This document shows, one piece after another, positions 1 to 9,599 of a stretch of DNA of 64,000 bases; the first letter of the stretch is position 1, and each line of letters starts with the position of its first letter. The notes below the pieces were generated by a model, which saw only the letters and a program-made list of their open reading frames with translations, did no database searches and was not told the origin of the DNA. Origin of the DNA: Parabacteroides goldsteinii DSM 19448 = WAL 12034 (GTDB taxonomy: Bacteria > Bacteroidota > Bacteroidia > Bacteroidales > Tannerellaceae); contig NZ_KQ033913.1 of the NCBI RefSeq assembly GCF_000969835.1, positions 1,765,144 through 1,829,143 on the forward strand, written 5' to 3'. The position numbers and the translations under genes are program-made.

Positions 1-632
1 CGATCGTTCCGCCATCCGGTGTTTCAGCCACTTTACGACAGAAGGCAGCCGGAGACTTCTCACGTCCGCCTTCCCAGGTCCCTTCCGGACCGAAAATATT
101 ATGGAAACGGGCAATACGTACATCCAGACCTTTATTACGATGGTAAGCCTGGTACATACGTTCGCTGAACAGTTTCTCCCAACCATAGTCACTATCCGGT
201 CCGGCAGGATAAGCGGAATCTTCCGATGTAGTCGGATGCAAAGCGTCCATCTGGTTACGTTCCGGGTAGATACAAGCCGAAGAAGAGTAAAAGATCCGTC
301 CTGCATTCCGTTTATAAGCCACATCCATCATATTGATGTTACACATCACAGAGTTATGCATAATATCGGCATCGTTCTCACCGGTAAAAACAAAACCTGC
401 TCCGCCCATATCAGCGGCAAACTGATAGATCTCGTCAAACTTGCGATCCACCGCACGATAGCATACATCGATATCGCGCAGGTCGCCAATCATAAAGTCA
501 TCGGCTTCTGTTTCTCCGAATTCCGGATACTTCAAGTCGACACCTTTCACCCAATAGCCCTCACTTTTGAGGCGCTTCACCATGTGGCTACCGATGAAGC
601 CACCGGCGCCACAGACTAATGCTGTTTTCATT
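1..632 (-). CDS. GDP-mannose 3,5-epimerase, 3' end outside window
   Basis: A short-chain dehydrogenase-type sugar nucleotide epimerase, about 210 residues visible from the ATG at 632 to the window edge. The N-terminus has the NAD-binding motif GAGGFIGSH. Further in are SSSACIYPE, which matches the catalytic-cysteine segment of plant GDP-mannose 3,5-epimerase, and YGWEK, the YxxxK catalytic pair. Members of this family convert GDP-D-mannose to GDP-L-galactose and GDP-L-gulose, so the likely role is supplying a nucleotide sugar for the glycan made by this locus. It is the last locus gene visible on the minus strand. A diverged copy of its first 60 or so codons lies at 1458-1667, with a methyltransferase gene between the two. 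The C-terminal half is not visible, so the exact substrate remains an inference from the motif. Confidence 0.85.
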
Positions 633-688
633 TTTGAATTTGAATTTAATATGTTGATTTTATAAATCAAATAGACAAGGGAAAAAGT

Positions 689-1441
689 TTATTTATGTGC
701 TTCAACTACAAACCCAGCACAAAAGGTTTCCAAATTTAATTTTTTACATAAGTTTTCCCACAAAGTTACCAGTAAAAACAAAGGAAAACAAAATGAAAAA
801 TAATCGTTGGCATGATAAAAACATGTTATCTTAATAGATTTGAATCCTGTTTCGGCTAATAATTTTCTCATTTGCCGAGGAGAGCAATAATTAAAGAAAG
901 TAGGATAGCCAGTAACATCTGCTGCCCAGGGACGAAGTTTTTTAATAAGAAAACGTTGTCCTTTATTCCCTACTAATCTTAATATGAGAGAATATATATG
1001 ATATTTACTTGGTAAGTAATGAATTGTTTCACCGTGTTCGGATAAAGCCTGATAAATAGAATTAAACGCCTTCTTATTATCAGGTACATGTTCCAACAAT
1101 GTCCTGGAAATAATCAAATCGTACTTGCCATTAACAGGTTCCTCTATTGATTGAACAATAAAATGATCATATATTTCCTCACATTTATCTTTGTACTCAA
1201 TATCTAAACCATCATAAATCAGATCCTTATTCTTATACCATAAAGGTCTATCAATACCACCTACCTCTAAAATAGAATTAGCAGAATTAAGGCTCTTTTC
1301 AATAAGCATTTTAAGAGTATCAGTATAAGATTCCATTTCAGTACAAAAAAATTCTTTTTTTGTACTGAAATGGTCCGACCATTTTTTATTTATCTGTACG
1401 ATTCGATTTATCATAATATTGTTTGTTATTTTATACTTCAC
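689..1441 (-). CDS. class I SAM-dependent methyltransferase
   Basis: A 250-residue protein with a class I methyltransferase core. SILEVGG near residue 57 is the SAM-binding glycine-rich strand, and the segment YDLIISRTLLEHVPDN near residue 106 is the post-IV motif of Methyltransf_11-type enzymes. The C-terminus is hydrophobic (around residues 215-232) and may touch the membrane. It lies between a remnant and the full copy of the GDP-mannose epimerase gene, which suggests it entered the locus by recombination. Its acceptor is unknown. It could O-methylate a sugar, or conceivably a phosphoramidate group made from genes further upstream, but nothing in the sequence decides this. A second ATG at codon 10 is a possible alternative start. 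Confidence 0.75.
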   Translation of the reverse strand: MKYKITNNIMINRIVQINKKWSDHFSTKKEFFCTEMESYTDTLKMLIEKSLNSANSILEVGGIDRPLWYKNKDLIYDGLDIEYKDKCEEIYDHFIVQSIEEPVNGKYDLIISRTLLEHVPDNKKAFNSIYQALSEHGETIHYLPSKYHIYSLILRLVGNKGQRFLIKKLRPWAADVTGYPTFFNYCSPRQMRKLLAETGFKSIKITCFYHANDYFSFCFPLFLLVTLWENLCKKLNLETFCAGFVVEAHK

Positions 1442-1457
1442 TATTTATAGTTACATT

Positions 1458-1667
1458 TTAATCTAAATGAAGACACAGACGATCCACTTTCAGATTATAA
1501 ACATTGATATCGTGCAAATTACCAATTACAAAATCATCGGCTTCCGGCTCTCCAAATTCCGGATATTTCAAGTCGACACCTTTCACCCAATAGTCCTCTT
1601 TTCTGAGGCACTTCACCATGTGACTACCGATAAATCCACCGGCGCCACAGACAAATGCTGTTTTCAT
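1458..1667 (-). pseudogene. remnant of GDP-mannose epimerase N-terminus
   Basis: An open frame of 69 codons that repeats the start of the epimerase gene at 1-632. It keeps the NAD-binding GAGGFIGSHMVK and the following KGVDLKYPEFGE segment, then loses similarity after about codon 62 and stops. The two copies differ at many third positions and several residues, so this is an older or differently derived copy, not a recent duplication. It lacks the catalytic cysteine and YxxxK, so it cannot be an epimerase. It is best read as a scar of recombination within the polysaccharide locus. Confidence 0.85.
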
Positions 1668-1697
1668 TTTAAATAAAATTATATGATAAATAATGCT

Positions 1698-2795
1698 TTA
1701 ATTACTATTAATTAGTCGTTGATACAATGCCAATAAAAAATCACGATTATCCGCTGTTATATAATTCATATTTCCTCCCATACGAGAGAAAGTCTTACAA
1801 TATCTTAAATAATAAGCAGGATTATCCATCGGGGGTTCTCCTTGTTTATTCCAATCCCAATTAGAGGTAGCTAAATCCACTACATAGATCTTATGTCCGC
1901 TGATTTTCTTTCTATTTTGAAGTGCCAGATTCTGAGCCATAGACATGGATTTTTCAAAAACCATCGGAGACATTACAGCAGAACCTACCGATAGATAAAC
2001 TCCACCTGAAAGGTTCGTAACGCTATCCGCAAAACTTAGGAAATCACGCTCTGCCACTCTTCCTACAGAAGCTCCATAATTCATCGGATGCGTATAAATT
2101 ATATCATGACCGAACATAGGATGTGCGGTAAAAGGAATTCCAAACCGTAAAGCGGCTGACTGAATACCTAATTGAGGATATTCATGCCTTATCTCCATAA
2201 ATCCTGGCCGTAAATTAAACCTTCGTATAACCTCGCATAAATCCATAGCTGCTGCTACCCGTCCTGGCTCAATATGATAATTATCCAAGGTAAAAGCCTC
2301 CAATTCATTCAATGCAGGGATCATCAATCCACCATGAAACACCATATGTCCCACGGATTCTCCATATCCCAATCCTTGCCAAGCACCAACATTCAATGCC
2401 AGATTCAGATAGAAACCTGTTTCTTCCCATGTTCCGAACTCTCCCTTACAAACATTAGCGCGCACATCCTCACTCGTACGACCTTGATAAGCGACCTCCC
2501 AATCATGTATGATCCCTGCGCCATTGGTAGCATAATGCGTAAAAAATCCTCGTTCCAACATCGCTATCAAAGTAGGAGCCATCCCATTTTTTATCGTATG
2601 AGCACCAAACGTTAACATCACGGATCTTTTATTTTCCCTTGCCTCGATAATATCATCGGCTAAACTTTTTATTGCCTTTAAAGCTTCTTCCGATAAATTC
2701 TTTGGAGCAGTATCTGGAGATATCATATCCCGATCCGCATATACTTTATTTTTCCGACAAGCCAATGGTTTTATCAATAATTTCAGACGATCCAT
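1698..2795 (-). CDS. deoxyhypusine synthase-like protein of unknown role
   Basis: A 365-residue soluble protein with no signal peptide. The segment HYATNGAGIIHDWEVA (about residues 86-101), followed by GRTSEDV, resembles the NAD-binding region of deoxyhypusine synthases. Bacteria lack eIF5A, so hypusine formation is not expected, and related proteins are usually annotated only as conserved hypothetical. It starts four bases after the family 9 glycosyltransferase and so is probably co-transcribed with the heptose genes, where a role in sugar or glycan modification is possible. The family assignment rests on this motif alone. Confidence 0.45.
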   Translation of the reverse strand: MDRLKLLIKPLACRKNKVYADRDMISPDTAPKNLSEEALKAIKSLADDIIEARENKRSVMLTFGAHTIKNGMAPTLIAMLERGFFTHYATNGAGIIHDWEVAYQGRTSEDVRANVCKGEFGTWEETGFYLNLALNVGAWQGLGYGESVGHMVFHGGLMIPALNELEAFTLDNYHIEPGRVAAAMDLCEVIRRFNLRPGFMEIRHEYPQLGIQSAALRFGIPFTAHPMFGHDIIYTHPMNYGASVGRVAERDFLSFADSVTNLSGGVYLSVGSAVMSPMVFEKSMSMAQNLALQNRKKISGHKIYVVDLATSNWDWNKQGEPPMDNPAYYLRYCKTFSRMGGNMNYITADNRDFLLALYQRLINSN

Positions 2796-2799
2796 ATTT

Positions 2800-3969
2800 T
2801 TATTTTAAACAATTCAACAATGACAATAATTCTTTTCTGACACTCTCAACATTAACAGAATCTATACATTCATAAACTTGCTTCATAGGTCTTGAACATC
2901 GGTAATCACAACCAAAGCAATCCATTTGATGAAAAACGATATGAGGAAAATAAAATAAAGAAGAAAAACGCGAAGGATAAGGCAGGAATCTTCCCGGATG
3001 TGCACCTGATACGATCGCCAAAGAAGGAACACACAAACTTGTAGCCAAATGTATTCCTCCTGTATCATTACCGATTACCAAACTAGCATGAGATACAATC
3101 TGGGCTGTCTCCAGAAAAGAAGTCTTATTTACTTTATTTATTATTTGTCCATTATTTCCAGATAAACACATAAAAGCATCAGACAAATCCTGATCAATCT
3201 TTCCGTACCCTAATAATATAATCTTATATTTATCGACCAACTCCATTGCGATCTTCACAAATCGATCCACACTCCATGCGTGGAAGAGATTATTAGTAGA
3301 TAAAAAGAATACACAATAATTACCTTCCACATAAGAACATGAGATCGGTAAAACGGGAAATGCTGGTAATTGAGCCTGAAAATCCTGAGAAAATAAGGTA
3401 CGCACAAAATAAGCGTTAATATCAATCTCTGGTAGCCTTTCCAACGGAGTATTAATTAACTGTGTATAAAAACATTCCATATAATACTTTTGCCAACGAG
3501 ACATATTTAGGCAATCACCATGAAATCCGACCCGCCGCTTAGAACGAATTACCGATATTACACTATCACTAACATAAGAACGAGAAAAAGCAGGAGCTAT
3601 CGCATAATCAAAAGCATATTGCCTAATTTTTTTCACGAAGCTATACCAATACGTTACTTTCAGGAACTGCCCCCTGTCAAGAGGAACAATCTTAGTAAAA
3701 AAAGGATCCAGCTTCGCTATATCCAACGTAGCCTTGGAACAAACCAACAAGACCTTTTTATCTTTGAAAGCCTCTTTATAAGCCCGCAAAGAATCCAACC
3801 AAATGATATAATCACCGATACCATCAGTCCTTACCAGCAACAAATCGAACTTCTCCCCTTTAGGCCTGACAAGCAAGCGAATAAAAAAATTCAATAGTTC
3901 ATGGAATATTATCAATATATATACCTCAAGCATTCCCGTTCTCGTCAATCCAAGTTTCTTAGCGTACAT
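2800..3969 (-). CDS. family 9 glycosyltransferase, heptosyltransferase-like
   Basis: A 389-residue GT9 protein of the ADP-heptose:LPS heptosyltransferase group. The N-terminal domain has the acceptor-side motif RTDGIGDYIIWLDSL, and the C-terminal nucleotide-sugar domain has GNDTGGIHLATSLCVPSLAI. It begins four bases after the end of hldE, which makes ADP-activated heptose, so transfer of heptose to the growing glycan is the natural role. The C-terminus holds several cysteines (CFGCDYRCSRP), which is common in Bacteroidetes members. Specificity for heptose is inferred from the family and its neighbours. Confidence 0.85.
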   Translation of the reverse strand: MYAKKLGLTRTGMLEVYILIIFHELLNFFIRLLVRPKGEKFDLLLVRTDGIGDYIIWLDSLRAYKEAFKDKKVLLVCSKATLDIAKLDPFFTKIVPLDRGQFLKVTYWYSFVKKIRQYAFDYAIAPAFSRSYVSDSVISVIRSKRRVGFHGDCLNMSRWQKYYMECFYTQLINTPLERLPEIDINAYFVRTLFSQDFQAQLPAFPVLPISCSYVEGNYCVFFLSTNNLFHAWSVDRFVKIAMELVDKYKIILLGYGKIDQDLSDAFMCLSGNNGQIINKVNKTSFLETAQIVSHASLVIGNDTGGIHLATSLCVPSLAIVSGAHPGRFLPYPSRFSSLFYFPHIVFHQMDCFGCDYRCSRPMKQVYECIDSVNVESVRKELLSLLNCLK

Positions 3970-3973
3970 CGTC

Positions 3974-5386
3974 TTACTTTTTATCGTTTCTTAACTGATC
4001 AACCGTAGATGTTGTAGAATATCCATTTACGAAAGGTATAATCCGGACAGATTTTGCATACTCGCGCCCAACTACACTTTCAACCGTATAATCACCTCCT
4101 TTCACTAGGATATCTGGTTGAAGAACCTTTATCAAGTCCAATGGTGTATCCGAATTAAAAATCACTACATAATCCACAAACTCTAGAGCAGACAAGATCA
4201 AAGCTCTCTCATCCTCTTTCTTGATAGGACGGGAATTTCCTTTTAGGCGTCGTACCGAATCGTCGCTATTCAAACCGACAATCAACGTATCCCCCATTTT
4301 TTTCGCTTCTTTCAGATATTGGATATGTCCCTTATGTATTATATCAAAGCAACCATTTGTAAAAACTATTTTTTTCAAAGGTCTATTCAGCTTCTGCAAT
4401 ATCAGTTTTATCTCTCCCGCATCATAAATTTTTCTTTTTCCGGAATAAGATAAACTATCCATCAATTCATCATAAAGTACCGGTGCCGTCCCCATCTTTC
4501 CAACAACTATACCCGCTGCCTGATTAGCCATCTGCACAGCTACCTTCCAGTCCAATCCAGAGGATAACCCCACTGCCAAGGTAGCGACTACCGTGTCGCC
4601 AGCTCCAGAAACATCAAACACCTCAGTAACTTTTGACTTTACATGAAAAACATAATCAGTACAGATCAATGACATACCTTTTTCGGACCTCGTAACCAAT
4701 AAATAAGGAAGATCAAACCTCCCCATTATATCCTTTGCAGCAGCTTCGATTACTTCATCCTCATTTTCTAACTCTTCCCCATAAACATCCGACAATTCTT
4801 TCAAATTTGGAGTGATAACCGTAGCTCCTCTATATTTTTCCCAATTACTCCCTTTGGGATCGACTATCAATATTTTACCAGAATCTTTAGCTTTCGATAT
4901 CAGATAACGAGATATATCAAACGAAACCATTCCTTTCCCATAATCAGATATCACCAAAACCTTACAATCCTCACATAAGGCATCTATTTGAGACAAGGCA
5001 TTCGAACATGAAGGAAACTTTCGGGCTTCCTCCGTATCGACCCGAACTATCTGCTGGGAACCTGCTATAATACGAACTTTTGATGTTGTTGGGAAGTTAT
5101 CTTCCTTCAAATAATTGTTCACACCTTCAGCATTAAGCAGGTCTATAAGTTCTTTTCCATGAATGTCACTACCTATACAGCCAAATAGAACAGGAGTCAT
5201 TTTCAACTTAACCATATTATTCGCAACATTGGCAGCTCCCCCCAAAGTCTTGCGAACTTTTCTTATATGGACAACAGGAACGGGAGCTTCCGGGGAAATT
5301 CTTTCCACCTTACCAAAATTATAGACATCCAGTATCACGTCTCCGAACACAAAAATTTTATTCGTGCCACTAAACAATTCCTTCAT
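3974..5386 (-). CDS. hldE: bifunctional heptose-7-P kinase / heptose-1-P adenylyltransferase
   Basis: A two-domain enzyme of the ADP-heptose pathway. The first about 315 residues form a ribokinase-fold kinase (VFGDVILDVY, LGGAANVANN, and the catalytic DVSGAGDT region). The rest is a nucleotidyltransferase with TNGCFDIIHKGH and a C-terminal KGGDYTVE. It phosphorylates D-glycero-D-manno-heptose 7-phosphate and later adenylylates heptose 1-phosphate. The start at 5386 is chosen because a strong AAAGGAGG site lies just upstream, although the frame is open for ten more codons. Its ATG overlaps the gmhB stop codon by four bases, so the genes are translationally coupled. Confidence 0.95.
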   Translation of the reverse strand: MKELFSGTNKIFVFGDVILDVYNFGKVERISPEAPVPVVHIRKVRKTLGGAANVANNMVKLKMTPVLFGCIGSDIHGKELIDLLNAEGVNNYLKEDNFPTTSKVRIIAGSQQIVRVDTEEARKFPSCSNALSQIDALCEDCKVLVISDYGKGMVSFDISRYLISKAKDSGKILIVDPKGSNWEKYRGATVITPNLKELSDVYGEELENEDEVIEAAAKDIMGRFDLPYLLVTRSEKGMSLICTDYVFHVKSKVTEVFDVSGAGDTVVATLAVGLSSGLDWKVAVQMANQAAGIVVGKMGTAPVLYDELMDSLSYSGKRKIYDAGEIKLILQKLNRPLKKIVFTNGCFDIIHKGHIQYLKEAKKMGDTLIVGLNSDDSVRRLKGNSRPIKKEDERALILSALEFVDYVVIFNSDTPLDLIKVLQPDILVKGGDYTVESVVGREYAKSVRIIPFVNGYSTTSTVDQLRNDKK

Positions 5387-5880
5387 ATATCCTCCTTTAA
5401 AATTAAATCTACCCAATGATGAAGATCATTCTTTTGTGTTATAAGAAAAGAACTTACCCCTGCATTTTGTCCACATTCCACATCCGACATCTTGTCACCT
5501 AACATATAAGATTGCCCCGGATCTATATTATATTTTTTCATCGCTCCCCGGAGCATTCCCGGTTTAGGTTTTCGACATTCACAATTTTCTTCCGGAACAT
5601 GAGGACACATGAAAACATCTGTGATAAAAACCTTCTCTTTTTTCAAAACCGTTAGCAGACCATCATTGAAACGCAAAGCATCTTCGTAGGTATATTTATT
5701 TCTTCCTATCCCTGATTGATTGGTCACTATTATCAGCAAATAACCTTTGTCCTGTAATCGGGTTAACTCCTTGGTCACTCCCTCTATCAACTTTAGATCT
5801 GACAATTTATAGACATAGCCATAATCCTCGTTGATGGTACCATCCCTATCCAAAAAAATAGCCTTACTTTTTAGACACAT
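5383..5880 (-). CDS. gmhB: heptose-1,7-bisphosphate 7-phosphatase
   Basis: A 165-residue HAD-family phosphatase of the histidinol-phosphatase/GmhB type. The nucleophile motif FLDRDGTIN is at residues 9-17, VTNQSGIGR is motif II, the zinc-binding loop reads [11 protein letters not shown], and [11 protein letters not shown] is the last acidic motif. It removes the 7-phosphate from heptose 1,7-bisphosphate between the two HldE steps. The start overlaps the end of gmhA by 17 bases and the end overlaps hldE by four, so the three pathway genes form one tight unit. Confidence 0.92.
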   Translation of the reverse strand: MCLKSKAIFLDRDGTINEDYGYVYKLSDLKLIEGVTKELTRLQDKGYLLIIVTNQSGIGRNKYTYEDALRFNDGLLTVLKKEKVFITDVFMCPHVPEENCECRKPKPGMLRGAMKKYNIDPGQSYMLGDKMSDVECGQNAGVSSFLITQKNDLHHWVDLILKEDI

Positions 5881-6445
5881 AATCCTCTTCTACCAACTCA
5901 CAGATCAAATGCTCAATAAACAAATGAACCTCTTGGATCCTTGCCGATTCTGAAGAAGGAACGACATAACTGTAATCCGCAAGTTTCAGACACTCTCCAC
6001 CGGTTTTGCCCAGTAATGCTACAGTTGTAACACCAAGTTCTTTTGCCTTTAGTATAGCATTCACCTGATTCTTTGAATTTCCACTTGTAGATATAACCAA
6101 AAGAACATCTCCTTCCACACATAAGGCTTCCACTTGACGCTCAAATACTCTATCAAAACCATAATCATTACCAATTGCGGTCAGTACTGATGTATCCGTG
6201 GTCAAGGCGATCGCAGGCAAAGCCTTACGTTCTCTCATAAACCTCCCTACGAGTTCTGCCGCAAAATGCTGGGAATCGGCGGCACTGCCGCCATTACCGC
6301 AAATCAATAGTTTATTCTTCTTAGAGAAACTTTTACTAATAACTGATACTACATCATCAATAAAAGAGATGAATTCCTGACTTCTAAATAGTTCATTTTC
6401 AAGACAGATTTTCTTATTAATAGATTCTAAAACAGAATTATTCAT
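5864..6445 (-). CDS. gmhA: phosphoheptose isomerase
   Basis: A 193-residue SIS-domain isomerase that converts sedoheptulose 7-phosphate into D-glycero-D-manno-heptose 7-phosphate, the first committed step of ADP-heptose synthesis. The motif [21 protein letters not shown] (about residues 49-69) is diagnostic of GmhA, and STSGNSKN further on is the phosphate-binding SIS loop. Length is normal for the family. It heads the gmhA-gmhB-hldE set in the transcribed direction and follows the AT-rich polymerase gene. Confidence 0.95.
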   Translation of the reverse strand: MNNSVLESINKKICLENELFRSQEFISFIDDVVSVISKSFSKKNKLLICGNGGSAADSQHFAAELVGRFMRERKALPAIALTTDTSVLTAIGNDYGFDRVFERQVEALCVEGDVLLVISTSGNSKNQVNAILKAKELGVTTVALLGKTGGECLKLADYSYVVPSSESARIQEVHLFIEHLICELVEEDYVSKK

Positions 6446-6472
6446 ACTTAATCAATATTTAAAACAATTATA

Positions 6473-7669
6473 TCATTCATACGAATTATTACAATATCTA
6501 ACTATAACCCATTTAATAAGATTACTTAACAACAAAATCACCATAGGAATTATTAGAAAATTATAAAATATCATTTTATTTACTATAGAAAAATTATCTC
6601 GAAATAATTGAAAAGGAATCACAGAACAGATACAATAATAATAGACATTCCCAAAATAAGTTGAAAAATTATAGCGAACATATGTAAAAAATAAACCCAA
6701 AAAGAATAATGCTAAAAAGCTCCCTAAAACTCCAAAATTATATACCAAAGAGACTAATAAGCTCATCCCCCCAAACGGTGCATCAAATTTCATATCTACT
6801 GAAAATATTAAATCAGATTTATTAGGCAACAATACAGAAGGTATAAAATTCAAGAAAGAGGTAATAAAATTATCTGGAAAAGAAAAATAGGAAAATTTAT
6901 TTTCGGAAAACATGGATACTGCAGTAATCCATGTATATACAGGTTCAGTACAACCTACAAAAAGTAGTTTATCAAAAGAGACAACCATATCACCCAAGCG
7001 CCATATAGCCACTGTTAGAAGAAAAACAATCAAAAAAACAAGAATAATAAACACATGTTTTAACAATAACTTTCCTTTATCATAATAATATACAAGTAAC
7101 ACTATACAAGGTATAAAAACATACATTCTTGATCCCAGACCTAATAAAACAATACTAAATTCTACAATTGATAAAAGTATAAAAACAAATAAAGTATAAA
7201 ATCTCTCTTTCACATCTATATAATACAGCAAAAAAAATAAAAAAACAGTATTAATAGAACTAATTTGACCAGTAAATAAAATATCCACATCATCTTTATA
7301 TCCACTAAACAACAAACCTCTATTATAATATATAACAACATTAGCAAATATAAAAAGCATCACCAAAAAGAAAGCAACAACCTTATTATAAATAACTTTA
7401 TTCTCTTTACGCTTTTTCTTTTTAATATAAAACAAAGGTATCAAAGAGCCAAATATAAAAGAGAACAGTATTCCTATAGATATAAAAATGTAATTATATA
7501 AAAAAGAATTATCATAATACATATATAAATAATTCATTCCTGGATATCCATCAAATAAATTCCAAATCAAAACTATTAGAGGCAATATTAAATAATAAAA
7601 GAAACCAAAAGTAAATAAATAGATATGAAGTAATTTATTTATTTTCATATATGTATTAATAGCAGTCAT
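6473..7669 (-). CDS. wzy: O-antigen/capsule polymerase-like membrane protein
   Basis: A 398-residue, very hydrophobic protein with about ten or eleven predicted membrane segments and a large periplasmic loop around residues 210-290, the architecture of Wzy polymerases. No catalytic motif is conserved in that family, so the call rests on topology and on position in a locus that also has Wzx, WecA and glycosyltransferases. The gene is much richer in A+T than the housekeeping part of the window, as is usual for serotype-specific genes that spread by horizontal transfer. Confidence 0.75.
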   Translation of the reverse strand: MTAINTYMKINKLLHIYLFTFGFFYYLILPLIVLIWNLFDGYPGMNYLYMYYDNSFLYNYIFISIGILFSFIFGSLIPLFYIKKKKRKENKVIYNKVVAFFLVMLFIFANVVIYYNRGLLFSGYKDDVDILFTGQISSINTVFLFFLLYYIDVKERFYTLFVFILLSIVEFSIVLLGLGSRMYVFIPCIVLLVYYYDKGKLLLKHVFIILVFLIVFLLTVAIWRLGDMVVSFDKLLFVGCTEPVYTWITAVSMFSENKFSYFSFPDNFITSFLNFIPSVLLPNKSDLIFSVDMKFDAPFGGMSLLVSLVYNFGVLGSFLALFFLGLFFTYVRYNFSTYFGNVYYYCICSVIPFQLFRDNFSIVNKMIFYNFLIIPMVILLLSNLIKWVIVRYCNNSYE

Positions 7670-7693
7670 AATAAATTCAAATGATTCATACTA

Positions 7694-8713
7694 TCAAAAT
7701 TTCATTCTGCATTTAAACAAGATCACTAAAAAACATTTAACAGGAAATGACGACTTAATAAATAAATATTCAAAAATATATTTAATATTATTACGAAATA
7801 ACTTTATTAAACTAGACAAATCAATGTCAAAAGAGAATTTATTTATATATAACTTTTTAGATGTATTCAAAAACACATCAGAAGATAGAATTGTTATCAT
7901 TTCAGAAAAAACAAATGATAACATATAACCATATATATATACTATATTATTTTTATTCTGATTAAGCAAATATTGCATTTCTCTAAATATATCTATATGC
8001 TGTTTTACCAGTTTATCATCAATACCTTTTCTTATAACACCTGTTATAGAATTATCTCTCAAAAAATACGACAAAGACACATTTGATATCAATATACAGC
8101 TAGAAGCCTTCAACATAACATGTAATAAAAATAAAATATCTTCATTCAAACAATATGGTATACAATATACTTTATTTCTTCTTAAGAAATCTATACTATA
8201 TAATTTATTCCATATTGGAGTAAATATTTTTTGTCTATCCTTTATATAAAGAGAAATAATATTACTATCATACAAAAAACAGTCATTATATTTCATTATC
8301 TCTTCAACCTCTCCTACACAATTAATAACATTGTAGCTTCCTGCAACAAAATCGACATTATTTTTCACTATCTTAGAATACATAATATCTATACAATCAG
8401 AAGTTATTTCATCATCACTATCCATAAAAAACAGATACCTACCTTTAGCATTATCAATAGCAGTATTCCTCGTTGCACCCAGACCTATATTTTTTTTATG
8501 TTCAATAATACGAATATCCTTTTCCCTAGGATGTCCAGAAATTATTGTATGTACAATTTCCATACTATTATCGATTCCTCTATCATCAACTAAAAGGAAT
8601 TCAATACTTTCAAAAGTCTGATTCAACGCAGATAGCAAGGCACGTTCTACATAAGATGCTACATTGTAAATAGGCATAGATAGTGTTACTTCATATTCGT
8701 ATTCTGCCATCAC
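7694..8713 (-). CDS. family 2 glycosyltransferase
   Basis: A 339-residue GT-A fold glycosyltransferase. The N-terminus reads LSMPIYNVASYVERALLSALNQ-like sequence, followed by DDRGIDNS (nucleotide binding) and MDSDDEI around residue 98, the metal-binding DxD region. The C-terminal third is hydrophobic. It is AT-rich like its neighbours and lies between the polymerase and a DUF4422 transferase. The donor and acceptor cannot be told from sequence. Confidence 0.85.
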   Translation of the reverse strand: MMAEYEYEVTLSMPIYNVASYVERALLSALNQTFESIEFLLVDDRGIDNSMEIVHTIISGHPREKDIRIIEHKKNIGLGATRNTAIDNAKGRYLFFMDSDDEITSDCIDIMYSKIVKNNVDFVAGSYNVINCVGEVEEIMKYNDCFLYDSNIISLYIKDRQKIFTPIWNKLYSIDFLRRNKVYCIPYCLNEDILFLLHVMLKASSCILISNVSLSYFLRDNSITGVIRKGIDDKLVKQHIDIFREMQYLLNQNKNNIVYIYGYMLSFVFSEMITILSSDVFLNTSKKLYINKFSFDIDLSSLIKLFRNNIKYIFEYLFIKSSFPVKCFLVILFKCRMKF

Positions 8714-8718
8714 AAATA

Positions 8719-9597
8719 TTATATATTATTTTGAATAGATTTTTTTCTTCTATATTCCAGACACATTGGTAACAATGACAAGGTAGATACAAAATTTGAT
8801 AATTTTACGCGAAACCAAGATCTCTTAGGAAAACTACTATTATTGAACCAAACAAAGTGTACACCTTTAGTTTTTATATGATTAGCATATAGATATACAG
8901 TTAGTAAACGTTCTGCCATATATGCGAAAACACGACTTTGATCGGATGTATATTTACTAATATCTAATCTACTCTCTACTTCACTCAATACATCAAACAA
9001 CCATGTGCAGTATTTATCATACTCAACAAATGGCATAAGAAACATATTACATGGAAAAAAACGATTATTACACCACATTAATTTCAAAAATGATTTATAA
9101 TAAATATCATTACGCTTTCTCAAAACATCCTCTAAAACTCTCAAATCATCACTTATATGATAATAGCAATAGTTCAAATACAAACAAGTATTAACAATAA
9201 AAGGAGAAGCTACAATTATATGTCCTTTTTCTATTTGAGAAAAAACAGTATTTGGAATAGAGTATTCTAAATCTTGAATTGATGATATAGGCCTTTCAGT
9301 ATATGCTCCAAAACCATTGCTTTGTTTATGAAAATCAAAATATCTTCTATAATGGCATAAACCTATATAATCTACATTTTTCATATTCTTCCATGCCCAA
9401 TACATTGCTGTCAACTCTGCATAATTTCTATTTTTGGTACTTATATTATCCCCCGTATCGTCACCTTGAATAGCAAGATCCACATTACTAAGAGCTTTTC
9501 CACACTGAATAGGTATATATATATCATCACTTATCCATTCACCTGGTTTATGGCAGCAGACCAATATTTTAATATTTGGTTTCTCTATTTTTTCCAT
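8719..9597 (-). CDS. DUF4422 glycosyltransferase
   Basis: A 292-residue member of the DUF4422 family of capsule glycosyltransferases. It opens with KILVCCHKPGEW, continues with QGDDTGDNIS and the conserved segment ELTAMYWAWKN...YIGLCHYRRYF, all typical of the family. It lies three bases downstream of glf, so addition of galactofuranose is a reasonable guess, but this is inferred from position only. Confidence 0.85.
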   Translation of the reverse strand: MEKIEKPNIKILVCCHKPGEWISDDIYIPIQCGKALSNVDLAIQGDDTGDNISTKNRNYAELTAMYWAWKNMKNVDYIGLCHYRRYFDFHKQSNGFGAYTERPISSIQDLEYSIPNTVFSQIEKGHIIVASPFIVNTCLYLNYCYYHISDDLRVLEDVLRKRNDIYYKSFLKLMWCNNRFFPCNMFLMPFVEYDKYCTWLFDVLSEVESRLDISKYTSDQSRVFAYMAERLLTVYLYANHIKTKGVHFVWFNNSSFPKRSWFRVKLSNFVSTLSLLPMCLEYRRKKSIQNNI

Positions 9598-9599
9598 AT

